This document shows positions 34,657-43,542 of a stretch of 64,000 bases of DNA, piece by piece (the stretch's first letter is position 1; each line of letters opens with the position of its first letter). A program made the position numbers and the translations under genes. This DNA is from Oerskovia rustica (GTDB lineage: Bacteria; Actinomycetota; Actinomycetes; Actinomycetales; Cellulomonadaceae). The DNA is taken from the NCBI RefSeq assembly GCF_014836555.1, contig NZ_JACSQQ010000015.1, positions 25,172-89,171 of the forward strand, given 5' to 3'. The notes below the pieces were generated by a model. It ran no database searches and had not been told where the DNA came from. It saw only the letters and a program-made list of their open reading frames with translations.

Positions 34657-37600
34657 TCAGTCGACGTCGCCCTGCGGCGAGGAGCCCTCGTCGGAGGCCT
34701 CGTCGGTCAGGTCAGCCGACGACGCAGCCTCCCCAGCAACCTCCTCGTCAGCGGCGGCCTGCTCGACCGGAAACGAGTCCTGGTCGTCGGCGACCTCCGG
34801 GGCACCCTCCGTGGACTCGGCGTCCGTCAGCGCGGTCTCGATCCCGACCGCTTCGACCTCGGCCGGTACGACGACCTCGGCCTCGGTCACCTCGGTGACC
34901 GCCGCCTCAGCGCCGACGGCCCCCTCGACGGACGCGCCGCCGGCGTGGTCGTGGTGGTGCGCGTGGGCCGCCGCGGCAGCGATCGTGGCGAGCGTGGCCT
35001 TGACGGCCTCGCGCGCCTCCGACGTGACCTCGGGCAGCACCGGGACCGCAGGGGCCGCGGCCGGCGCCGTCTCCTTGGTCGCGCGCTTGCGGCGCGACCG
35101 GGAACGCGAGCTCTCCGACTCTGCGGGCTCCTCCTGCGCTGCGGCAGGAGCCGGGGCGTGCTGGTGACCGCCGCCGTTGTTCGAGCCGCCCGACTTCTCG
35201 ATCGGGTCGGTGTGCACGATGAAGCCACGACCGTTGCAGTGGTCGCACGTCTCGCTGAACGCCTCGACCAGGCCCTGGCCCACGCGCTTGCGCGTCATCT
35301 GGACCAGGCCGAGCGAGGTGACCTCGGCGACCTGGTGCTTGGTGCGGTCGCGGCCCAGGCACTCGACCAGGCGACGCAGCACCAGGTCGCGGTTGGACTC
35401 GAGCACCATGTCGATGAAGTCGATGACGATGATGCCGCCGATGTCGCGCAGGCGCAGCTGGCGGACGATCTCCTCGGCGGCCTCGAGGTTGTTGCGCGTC
35501 ACCGTCTCCTCGAGCGTGCCACCGGAACCGGTGAACTTGCCCGTGTTGACGTCGACGACCGTCATGGCCTCGGTGCGGTCGATCACGAGCGAACCGCCCG
35601 AGGGCAGCCAGACCTTGCGGTCCATCCCCTTGGCGAGCTGCTCGTCGACGCGGTGCGCCGAGAAGGCGTCCTTCTCCGACGTCCAGCGCGAGACGCGCTC
35701 CTTGAGGTCGGGCGCGAGCTCGGCGACGTAGCTCGAGATCTCGTTCCAGGCGTTGTCGCCCGAGACGACGAGCGAGCTGAAGTCGTCGTTGAAGATGTCG
35801 CGGACGACGCGGATCGCGAGGTCCGGCTCACCCTGGAGCAGTGCCGGGGCGGAGACCGACTTCGCCTTCTTCTCGATCGCCTCCCACTGGCTCTGCAGGC
35901 GCTCGACGTCGGCGCGCAGCTCGTCCTCGCTCGCTCCCTCGGCTGCCGTGCGCACGATCACGCCCGACCCCTCGGGGACGACCTCGCGCAGGATCTTCTT
36001 GAGGCGGGCACGCTCGGTGTCCGGGAGCTTGCGCGAGATGCCGGTCATGCCGCCGCCGGGAACGAACACGAGGTAGCGGCCCGCGAGCGTGATCTGCGAC
36101 GTGAGGCGAGCGCCCTTGTGGCCGATCGGGTCCTTGGTGACCTGGACCAGCACGGAGTCGCCGGACTTGAGCGCCTGCTCGATGCGGCGCGGCTGCCCGT
36201 CGAGGCCCACGGCGTCCCAGTTGACCTCGCCGGCGTACAGGACGGCGTTGCGGCCCTTGCCGACGTCGATGAACGCGGCCTCCATGGACGGCAGGACGTT
36301 CTGGACGCGGCCCAGGTAGACGTTGCCGGCCATCGAGACCTGCGACTGCTGCGAGACGTAGTGCTCGACGAGCACGCCGTCCTCGAGCACGGCGATCTGC
36401 GTGCGGCCGTTCTTCTCGCGCACGACCATGGAGCGCTCGACCGACTCGCGGCGTGCGAGGAACTCGGCCTCGGTGATGATCTGGCGGCGGCGACCCGCGT
36501 CGCGGCCCTCGCGGCGGCGCTGACGCTTGGCCTCGAGGCGCGTCGAGCCCTTGAGCGCGGTCACCTCGTCCGAGGACGTGCTGCCGCTGCGCTCGCGCGT
36601 GCGGGTGCGGGTGGACGACGTGGAGGTGGAGACGCCGGCGGTCTCGCTGCCGTCGGCCCGTCCGCCACGACGACGGCGGCGACGGCGACGGCTCGATCCC
36701 GAGCCCTCCTCGCCGTCGTGCTCGTCGACGTGGTCGTCCTGCTGGTCCTGCTGGTCCTCGGTGGTCTCGGCGCCCGGCTCACCCTCGGAGGCTGCGCCCG
36801 CGGGCTGCTCCGCCCGGTCGTCCGACTCGTCGTCGCCGTACTCGTCGCCGTCGGCTCGTGAGTCGCTGCCGCGCGAGCGGCGGCCACGGCCACCGCGACG
36901 GCGACGACGGCGCGGTGCGCCCTGCTCGTCGTCCTCGGCGGAGGCCGACTGCTCGTCGGTCTCGACCACGATCTCGAGGTCGTCGGCCTCGAACGCGTCG
37001 GCCGGGATCTCGACGCCCTCGGCGACGAGCTCGGCCTCGATCAGCTCGATCTCCTCGACAGCGGCCAGGTCCGCCCCGACGAGCTCGACCTCGACGGCGG
37101 ACGCCTGCTCGGGCGCCGACTCCGCGGCGGGGACCGCCGGGGCCTGGGGGGGGGGGGGCGCCCGGGTGGGCGCGGGCGCCCGGGCGCCGGGGGGGGCGGC
37201 CCGGCCGCGGCCGCCGCGCGTGCGGGCGGGGGCCTCACGCTGCTCGACCGGGGACTGCTCGGCGGTCGCCTGCGGAGCCTGCTCGGCGGGAGCCTCGGGG
37301 GCCGGGGCCTCCACGCGGGCGGGCGCCTCCTCGGTCGGGCGCGTGCCCGGCGTGGCGAAGCTCGGCAGGGCGTCCGTGGGCGACGTGGTGGGGCGCACGA
37401 CGCGGCGCGAACGGCGCGGCGCGGCGGCCGGGTCCGGAGCCTGGAACAGGAGCGCGGTGGTCGCCAGACGCGGGGTGGCGGAGCCGCCACCGGTCGACGC
37501 GGGCGAGGCGGGCGCCTCCTCCACGACCGGGGTGGCCGCCTCGGCCTCGGCCTTGGCTGCTGCCGAGACCTTGTTGACGCGGCGCGAGCGGACCTTGGGC

Positions 37601-38505
37601 GCGGCGGGCTCGACGGGAGCCTCGACGACGGGAGCGGTCTCCTCGGCCGGGGCCTTCGAGGTCGCACGGCGACGCTTGGCTGCGGGGGCCTTCTCGACCG
37701 GCGCGTCGCCGGGCACCTCGGTGGTGGTCTCCTCGGCGGCCGGTGCTACGGCCTGCGCTGCGGAGGACCGCGTGGCCCGACGGCGCTTCGCGGCCGGGGC
37801 GGCAGGCTCGTCCGCCGCGGGGGTCGCCTGAGCGGCAGGGGCTGCAGCGGGCACGTCGGCGACCGGTGCGGCAGCGACGGGTGCGGTGGTGGGCTCGGCA
37901 GCCGGCTCTGCGGCGGGCTTGCGGGTGCGGCGGGCGCGGGCGGGCTTCTCGGCCGGGGCGTCCTCCTCGGCGGCGGGCTTGAGCCCGAGCTCGGACAGCA
38001 CGTCGAGGACCGGCGCGTCGGCGGCGGCACGGGCCGCAGCGCCCCGCTTGCCACCACGACGGGGGGCATCGGCCGGGGCGTCCGCGGCGGGCGCCTGCAC
38101 CGTGGCGGGAGCCTTCGCGGCGGGCGCCGTCGTGGTCGCGGGCTTCGTGGCGGGGGCCTCCGTGGCGGGTGCCTCGGCGGCGTTCGAGGCCGAGGGGGTC
38201 GTCGTCGGGCGGACGACGCGGCGCGAGCGACGCGGGGCGGCCTCGGCGGTCGGGAGGTCGATCCCGAGCGAGCCCGTGGGGGCGACGGGGTTGACGGCCG
38301 CGGGCTGCGCGGGGGCCTTCACGGCGGGGAGGGAGATCTGGGCTGTGGCCGCCTGGGCGACGGCCTCGGCGGAACCGGGCGCCGCGGCGGTCCGGGTGAC
38401 GCGTCGTCGGGCCGGCTTCTTGGCGGGTGCTGCGTCCTGGCCGGCGGCCGAGCTCGTTGGGTCAGGGGTCGAGCTCGTCGTGTCAGGGGTGTGGTCGAGG
38501 GTCAC
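34657..38505 (-). CDS. rne: Ribonuclease E/G family endoribonuclease
   Basis: This is the main RNA-processing endonuclease, 1282 residues, central to mRNA decay and rRNA maturation. The first ~600 residues are low-complexity Ala/Pro/Lys sequence with repeated RRSRRVVRPTT blocks and RRRAT motifs. An Arg/Gly-rich patch and acidic stretches follow. The S1-like domain begins near residue 720 (GNVYLGRVQNVLPSMEAAFIDVG). The catalytic DNase I-like part has VVDVNTGKFTG and IIVIDFIDM, and the zinc link is CDHCNGRG near 1085. A 13-G run in the plus strand (37146-37158) encodes prolines. GTG 38505 has AGGAG 8 nt upstream. Confidence 0.92.
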   Translation of the reverse strand: MTLDHTPDTTSSTPDPTSSAAGQDAAPAKKPARRRVTRTAAAPGSAEAVAQAATAQISLPAVKAPAQPAAVNPVAPTGSLGIDLPTAEAAPRRSRRVVRPTTTPSASNAAEAPATEAPATKPATTTAPAAKAPATVQAPAADAPADAPRRGGKRGAAARAAADAPVLDVLSELGLKPAAEEDAPAEKPARARRTRKPAAEPAAEPTTAPVAAAPVADVPAAAPAAQATPAADEPAAPAAKRRRATRSSAAQAVAPAAEETTTEVPGDAPVEKAPAAKRRRATSKAPAEETAPVVEAPVEPAAPKVRSRRVNKVSAAAKAEAEAATPVVEEAPASPASTGGGSATPRLATTALLFQAPDPAAAPRRSRRVVRPTTSPTDALPSFATPGTRPTEEAPARVEAPAPEAPAEQAPQATAEQSPVEQREAPARTRGGRGRAAPPGARAPAPTRAPPPPQAPAVPAAESAPEQASAVEVELVGADLAAVEEIELIEAELVAEGVEIPADAFEADDLEIVVETDEQSASAEDDEQGAPRRRRRRGGRGRRSRGSDSRADGDEYGDDESDDRAEQPAGAASEGEPGAETTEDQQDQQDDHVDEHDGEEGSGSSRRRRRRRRGGRADGSETAGVSTSTSSTRTRTRERSGSTSSDEVTALKGSTRLEAKRQRRREGRDAGRRRQIITEAEFLARRESVERSMVVREKNGRTQIAVLEDGVLVEHYVSQQSQVSMAGNVYLGRVQNVLPSMEAAFIDVGKGRNAVLYAGEVNWDAVGLDGQPRRIEQALKSGDSVLVQVTKDPIGHKGARLTSQITLAGRYLVFVPGGGMTGISRKLPDTERARLKKILREVVPEGSGVIVRTAAEGASEDELRADVERLQSQWEAIEKKAKSVSAPALLQGEPDLAIRVVRDIFNDDFSSLVVSGDNAWNEISSYVAELAPDLKERVSRWTSEKDAFSAHRVDEQLAKGMDRKVWLPSGGSLVIDRTEAMTVVDVNTGKFTGSGGTLEETVTRNNLEAAEEIVRQLRLRDIGGIIVIDFIDMVLESNRDLVLRRLVECLGRDRTKHQVAEVTSLGLVQMTRKRVGQGLVEAFSETCDHCNGRGFIVHTDPIEKSGGSNNGGGHQHAPAPAAAQEEPAESESSRSRSRRKRATKETAPAAAPAVPVLPEVTSEAREAVKATLATIAAAAAHAHHHDHAGGASVEGAVGAEAAVTEVTEAEVVVPAEVEAVGIETALTDAESTEGAPEVADDQDSFPVEQAAADEEVAGEAASSADLTDEASDEGSSPQGDVD

Positions 38506-39019
38506 GCGATGCGCTCCTGGTACCCCGAAGGTCCGTCCCCACATCGTGCGGCCCGTTCGGGCGGTTGTCGTCGCTCGGGACGTGCGCATCGCAGCGCTGT
38601 CGTCCCCGCGACGGAAGTCGGCGGTGGCGGCTCGGGCAAGGGCGGGCGGCGGGGGGCGCTTCGCCGGGCGGGCCATTCTTCCCGTTCGGCGGCGCTCCGC
38701 GAGCCGCGGACTGCGGTTGCGTCGAGCACGTACTGGGCGCGGAGGAGATGTGGTCCCCCTTGCTGGGTCAAGTATCGCACAGCCGACGTCGATCAGATGG
38801 GCATCTACAGGTCCGCCGCCCGTGTCGTCCAGAGGACCAAGGTCCCGACTCGGACCTTGTGAAGGTTCTCACAAACTGTCGTTTCCCGAGAGTTTTGGCG
38901 CCTGCTCCCCTCGCCGATGGTGCAGATTGGTCATAGCGTCGGCAGTAGGAACGCTGACCCTGCCCTGAGACAACCCCTCAGAACCCCCGGCAGCCCCCAG
39001 GAACCCCCCAGGAGCGTTT
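38506..39019. promoter_or_regulatory. Control region between rne and cydA
   Basis: This 514-bp gap separates divergent genes and holds no credible ORF. It contains the rne promoter and leader, the TTGTGA-N6-TCACAA operator at 38857-38874, and the cydA leader. A possible -10 for cydA lies near 38933-38952. The cydA ribosome site AGGAG is 5 nt before its GTG. Confidence 0.5.
38857..38874. promoter_or_regulatory. Rex- or CRP/GlxR-type operator upstream of cydA
   Basis: TTGTGAAGGTTCTCACAA matches the Rex consensus TTGTGAA-N4-TTCACAA with one mismatch, and CRP-type TGTGA-N6-TCACA exactly. It lies about 145 bp before cydA. Rex control of cyd genes is established in Streptomyces. A second, perfect site lies at 17355. 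Confidence 0.68.
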
Positions 39020-40540
39020 GTGGACGTCCTCGATCTCGCGAGGTGGCAGTTCGCCATCACGACCGTCTACCACTTCATCTTCGTGCCGTTGACGATCGGG
39101 CTCGCTCCTCTCGTCGCCATCATGCAGACCGCATGGGTGCGCACGGGGAACGAGCGGTGGCTCAAGCTCACCAAGTTCTTCGGCAAGCTCCTCCTCATCA
39201 ACTTCGCGATCGGCGTCGTGACGGGGATCGTCCAGGAGTTCCAGTTCGGTATGAACTGGAGCGAGTACTCGCGCTTCGTCGGGGACGTCTTCGGTGCTCC
39301 GCTCGCCATGGAGGCGCTCGCCGCCTTCTTCATCGAGTCGACGTTCCTCGGGCTGTGGATCTTCGGCTGGGACCGCCTGTCCAAGAAGGTGCACCTCGCG
39401 TGCATCTGGGCCGTCGCGATCGCCGTGAACCTCTCGGCGTTCTTCATCCTCGCGGCCAACTCGTGGATGCAGCACCCCGTCGGGACCATCTACAACCCCG
39501 AGACCGGGCGTGCCGAGATGAACGACATCGGCGCCGTGCTCACCAACAACACGCTGTGGGCGGCGTTCCCGCACACCATCACCGCGGCCTTCCTCACCGC
39601 GGGCACGTTCGTCGCCGGCATCGCCGCCTGGTGGATGGTGCGCCTCGTGCGCACCAAGAAGGCCGAGAACATCGACCTCGCGCGCAACGTCTACCGCCCG
39701 GCCATCACGCTCGGCGTCATCGCGATGATCGTCGGCGGGCTCGGCGTCGCGGTCAGCGGCGACTTCCAGGCCAAGCTCATGTTCCAGCAGCAGCCCATGA
39801 AGATGGCCGCGGCCGAGGCCCTGTGCGAGAGCTCGCCCGACGGCGCACCGTTCTCGATCCTCGCGATCGGCGACCTGTCCGACTCGTGCGAGGGCGTCAA
39901 CCACATCCTCGAGATCCCCGGCATGACGTCGTTCCTCGCCAAGGGCAGCTTCACCGCCCCGCTCCCAGGTGTCGACGAGGTCCAGCAGAGCATGACCGAG
40001 CGCTACGGCGACCTCACCGCGGCCGGCGAGCCCGTCAACTACTCCCCCAACCTGGGGCTGACGTACTGGAGCTTCCGCCTCATGATCGGCTTCGCGGTCG
40101 GGTCGATCGTCCTTTCGGCCATGGCGCTGTGGCTGACCCGCAAGGGACGCGTGACCGACAACAAGTGGTTCGCCCGCGTCGGGATCTGGGCCATCCCCAT
40201 GCCGTTCATCGCGTCGTCGTTCGGCTGGATCTTCACCGAGACCGGGCGCCAGCCCTGGGTCGTCGCCCCCAACCCCTCGGGGATCGACTCGATCCGCCTG
40301 CTCACCGAGCGTGGCGTGTCGACCGTGGTGAGCCCCGGCGTCGTCCTGACCTCGATGATCGTCTTCACGCTGGTCTACGGGGCCCTCGCGGTCGTCTGGT
40401 TCAAGCTCATCCACCGCTACTCGGTCGAGGGCGTGCCCGAGATCGTGCACGACGACTCCCCCGAGGCGCGCGCCAAGGGCGACCCCGACGCCCCGGACTC
40501 GACCGACGAGTCCGACCGCCCCCTGTCCTTCGCGTACTGA
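39020..40540 (+). CDS. cydA: Cytochrome bd quinol oxidase subunit I
   Basis: CydA binds hemes b558, b595 and d and oxidises quinol with high oxygen affinity. The 506-residue membrane protein has axial His18 in TTVYHFIFVPLTIG, the core segment EFQFGMNWSEYSRFVGDVFG (key parts FQFGMNW and YSRFVG), and GRQPWVV. The Q-loop is of the short type usual in actinobacteria. GTG 39020 follows AGGAG by 5 nt. It is the first gene of cydABDC, expected to be induced at low oxygen. Confidence 0.95.
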   Translation: MDVLDLARWQFAITTVYHFIFVPLTIGLAPLVAIMQTAWVRTGNERWLKLTKFFGKLLLINFAIGVVTGIVQEFQFGMNWSEYSRFVGDVFGAPLAMEALAAFFIESTFLGLWIFGWDRLSKKVHLACIWAVAIAVNLSAFFILAANSWMQHPVGTIYNPETGRAEMNDIGAVLTNNTLWAAFPHTITAAFLTAGTFVAGIAAWWMVRLVRTKKAENIDLARNVYRPAITLGVIAMIVGGLGVAVSGDFQAKLMFQQQPMKMAAAEALCESSPDGAPFSILAIGDLSDSCEGVNHILEIPGMTSFLAKGSFTAPLPGVDEVQQSMTERYGDLTAAGEPVNYSPNLGLTYWSFRLMIGFAVGSIVLSAMALWLTRKGRVTDNKWFARVGIWAIPMPFIASSFGWIFTETGRQPWVVAPNPSGIDSIRLLTERGVSTVVSPGVVLTSMIVFTLVYGALAVVWFKLIHRYSVEGVPEIVHDDSPEARAKGDPDAPDSTDESDRPLSFAY

Positions 40541-40573
40541 CGCGCTCTGACGGCTCAAGGAGACCCAGTACTC

Positions 40574-41749
40574 ATGGAACTCACCATTCTCTGGTTCGTG
40601 CTCATCGCGATCCTGTGGATCGGCTACCTGGTCCTCGAAGGCTTCGACTTCGGCGTGGGCATGCTCCTGCCGATCCTGTCCCGCAGCAAGGACAAGGCGA
40701 AGAAGGACACCGAGCGTCGGCTCATCATCAACACGATCGGCCCGGTGTGGGACGGCAACGAGGTCTGGCTCATCACCGCGGGTGGTGCGACCTTCGCGGC
40801 CTTCCCCGAGTGGTACGCCACGCTGTTCTCCGGGTTCTACATCCCGCTCTTCCTGATCCTGCTCGCGCTCATCGTGCGCGGTGTCGCGTTCGAGTACCGC
40901 GGCAAGATCAACGACGACCGCTGGCGCGCACGCTGCGACCAGGCCATCGTCTTCGGCTCGTGGATCCCCGCGATCCTGTGGGGCGTCGCGTTCGCCAACC
41001 TGGTCCGCGGCGTCGAGCTCGACGCGGCCCACCAGTACGTCGGCGGCTTCTGGGCCCTGCTCAGCCCGTTCGCGCTGCTCGGCGGCCTCACGACCGTGCT
41101 GCTCTTCCTCATGCACGGTGCCGTGTTCATCGCCCTCAAGACGGACGGCGAGGTCCGGGTCAAGGCCCGCCGCCTGGCCGGCTGGTTCTCGATCGCCTCG
41201 GTGTTCGTGGCCGGCGGCTGGGCCGTGTGGGCCCAGGTCGCCTACTCGGTGCCGTGGACGTGGGCCGTGGTCGTCGTCGCGGCCGTCTCCCTGGTGGGTG
41301 TCGTGCTCGCCAACGCCAAGGCCCGCGAGGGCTGGGCGTTCCTGTTCTCCGCGCTCGCGATCCTCTCCGCGACCGTGCTGATCTTCGGGTCCATGTACCC
41401 CGACGTGATGCCGGCGCTCGACCCCGCGAACTCGCTGACCATCGACAACGCGTCCTCGACGCAGTACACGTTGACCGTCATGACGTGGGTCGCCGTGTTC
41501 CTGGTGCCGCTCGTGCTGGTCTACCAGTCGTGGACGTACTGGGTGTTCCGCCGTCGCCTGTCGACCAAGGACATCCCGCCGCCCATCGGTCTCTCGCTCA
41601 GGAAGCTCAAGGACTCCGCGTTCGGCGGGCCGTCCTCGGGCGGCGCCAAGAACCTGGACCTGACCCCCGCCACGGGTGAGCGGGACCCGGGGACGGACGC
41701 GGCGGCGTCGAGCAGCACGAACGACGGCACCGGCAGCACGTCCGCGTGA
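40574..41749 (+). CDS. cydB: Cytochrome bd quinol oxidase subunit II
   Basis: CydB pairs with CydA in the oxidase. The 391-residue membrane protein has the start LTILWFVLIAILWIGYLVLEGFDFGVGML (key part EGFDFGVG), then NTIGPVWDGNEVWLI, and late QSWTYWVFRRRL. A hydrophilic Ser/Thr/Ala tail of about 55 residues follows the last helix. AAGGAG lies 11 nt before the ATG, which is wider than usual. The stop overlaps the cydD GTG. Confidence 0.95.
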   Translation: MELTILWFVLIAILWIGYLVLEGFDFGVGMLLPILSRSKDKAKKDTERRLIINTIGPVWDGNEVWLITAGGATFAAFPEWYATLFSGFYIPLFLILLALIVRGVAFEYRGKINDDRWRARCDQAIVFGSWIPAILWGVAFANLVRGVELDAAHQYVGGFWALLSPFALLGGLTTVLLFLMHGAVFIALKTDGEVRVKARRLAGWFSIASVFVAGGWAVWAQVAYSVPWTWAVVVVAAVSLVGVVLANAKAREGWAFLFSALAILSATVLIFGSMYPDVMPALDPANSLTIDNASSTQYTLTVMTWVAVFLVPLVLVYQSWTYWVFRRRLSTKDIPPPIGLSLRKLKDSAFGGPSSGGAKNLDLTPATGERDPGTDAAASSSTNDGTGSTSA

Positions 41750-43542
41750 AGCCTCTCGATCCACGGCTCCTGCGCCAGGCGCGGGCGGCTCGCGGGTACG
41801 TCGTGCTCACGGCGGTGCTCGGCCTCGTCACGGCCGGGCTCGTCGTGGCGCAGGCGCTGCTCATCGCGAGCGTCCTCGCCCCCGCGATCCAGGGCAGCCT
41901 CACGCTGCCCGACGTCGCCACCCCTCTGTCGTGGCTCGCCGCGGTCGTGGTGGTGCGTGCCGGGGTCGCGTGGGCGCAGGAACGGTTCGCGCTCAAGGCC
42001 GCGACCAGGACGGTCGCGGAGCTCCGCGAGCAGGTCGTCAGCCATGCGGTGGCCCTCGGGCCCCGCTGGCTGGCGACCGGCCGCGGACCGGCCGTCGCGA
42101 CGCTCGCGACGCGCGGGCTCGACGACCTCGAGCCCTACATGGTCCGCTACCTGCCCCAGCTCCTGCTCGCGGCGACCGTCACGCCCGCGACCCTGGCCGT
42201 GGTGCTGGGCCTCGACTGGATCTCCGCGCTCATCATCGCGGTCACGATCCCCCTCGTCCCGCTCTTCATGATCCTCGTCGGGCAGCTCACGGCCGGGACG
42301 TCCGAGCGACGGCTCCAGGTCATGCAGCGGCTCGGGTCGCAGGTCCTCGACCTGCTGGCCGGGCTCCCGACCCTGCGCGCGTTCGGTCGCGAGCACGGCC
42401 CCGAGAAGCGCGTCCGGGCGCTCGGCGACGCGAACCGCCGCGCCACCATGGGCACGCTGCGCGTCGCGTTCCTGTCGGGCATGGTCCTCGAGCTGCTCAC
42501 GACGCTGTCGGTCGCGCTCGTCGCGGTCGGCATCGGGCTGCGGCTCGTGTACGGCGAGGTCGGGCTCGAGCCTGCGCTCGCCGTCCTGGTCCTGGCGCCC
42601 GAGGTCTACCTGCCGCTGCGCCAGGTCGGCATGCACTTCCACGCCTCGACCGACGGCATCGCGGCGGCCAACCAGGCGTTCGAGGTGCTCGACGAGCCGG
42701 TGCCGCCCGTCGGGACCACCCCCGCCCCGGCCCTCGCCGGCGCACGCATCACGTTCGACGGCGTCAGCGTGCGCGCGGGAGAGCGCGACGTGCTGGCCCC
42801 GGCCGCGCTGACGACGGCGTTCGGCGCCCGGGCGGCGGCGACCGACGCCTCCGGGACCGGTGCGACGCCGTCGGGCACCGTGGTCGCCCTGACCGGGCCC
42901 AGCGGGTCCGGCAAGACCACCACGGCCCTGGTGCTCCTGGGCCTGCTGGCCCCCGACGCCGGGCGCGTCCTGGTCACCCCGCGCGACGGCGAGCCCGTCG
43001 ACCTCGCGGACGTCGACCCGACCACCTGGTGGCCGCAGGTCGCCTGGGTGCCGCAGCGCCCCACGCTCACCCCGGGGACCGTGCGCGACGTCGTGCTCGA
43101 CGGTCGCGAGGTCCCCGACGCCGACCTCGCCGCCGCCGCGCGCCTGTCCGGGCTGGACGCCGTGCTCGACGTCCTGCCCGACGGCTGGCACACGGTGATC
43201 GGGCAGGGAGGCGTGGGCCTCAGCGTGGGTCAGCGCCAGCGCGTAGCCCTCACGGCCGCGCTCCTCGGGGACCCGGCCCGTGTCCCGCTCGTCGTGCTCG
43301 ACGAGCCCACGGCCCACCTGGACGCGCGCGGCGAGCAGGCCGTGCTCGACGCCGTCCGCACGTGGCGCGACCAGGGACGCACGGTCGTCGTGGTGGCGCA
43401 CCGCACGAGCCTCGTCGAGCTCGCCGACCAGGTCGTGACGGTGGCCTCGGCACCGCTCCCGCCCGCCGCGGGCACCGAGCCCGCCCCTTCCGTGCCGGAC
43501 GCGTCGACCGCGTCCGCCTCCTCGTCAGGAGCCGTCGCATGA
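41746..43542 (+). CDS. cydD: Thiol reductant/heme ABC exporter subunit CydD
   Basis: CydDC is a heterodimeric ABC exporter needed to assemble cytochrome bd. CydD has 598 residues, with a six-helix membrane domain (LTAVLGLVTAGLVVAQALL at the start) and an ATPase domain with Walker A GPSGSGKTTTAL, signature LSVGQRQRVAL and Walker B LVVLDEPTAHLD. It starts with GTG overlapping the cydB stop (GTGA). A short proline/alanine-rich linker follows the membrane domain. Confidence 0.93.
   Translation: MKPLDPRLLRQARAARGYVVLTAVLGLVTAGLVVAQALLIASVLAPAIQGSLTLPDVATPLSWLAAVVVVRAGVAWAQERFALKAATRTVAELREQVVSHAVALGPRWLATGRGPAVATLATRGLDDLEPYMVRYLPQLLLAATVTPATLAVVLGLDWISALIIAVTIPLVPLFMILVGQLTAGTSERRLQVMQRLGSQVLDLLAGLPTLRAFGREHGPEKRVRALGDANRRATMGTLRVAFLSGMVLELLTTLSVALVAVGIGLRLVYGEVGLEPALAVLVLAPEVYLPLRQVGMHFHASTDGIAAANQAFEVLDEPVPPVGTTPAPALAGARITFDGVSVRAGERDVLAPAALTTAFGARAAATDASGTGATPSGTVVALTGPSGSGKTTTALVLLGLLAPDAGRVLVTPRDGEPVDLADVDPTTWWPQVAWVPQRPTLTPGTVRDVVLDGREVPDADLAAAARLSGLDAVLDVLPDGWHTVIGQGGVGLSVGQRQRVALTAALLGDPARVPLVVLDEPTAHLDARGEQAVLDAVRTWRDQGRTVVVVAHRTSLVELADQVVTVASAPLPPAAGTEPAPSVPDASTASASSSGAVA

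Noticed and set aside
38917-41764. Very long open frames (over 900 codons) on both strands across cydAB
   Set aside because: They are shadows of cydA and cydB caused by high GC, made of His/Arg/Gly or Asp/Glu/Arg-rich sequence without domains.
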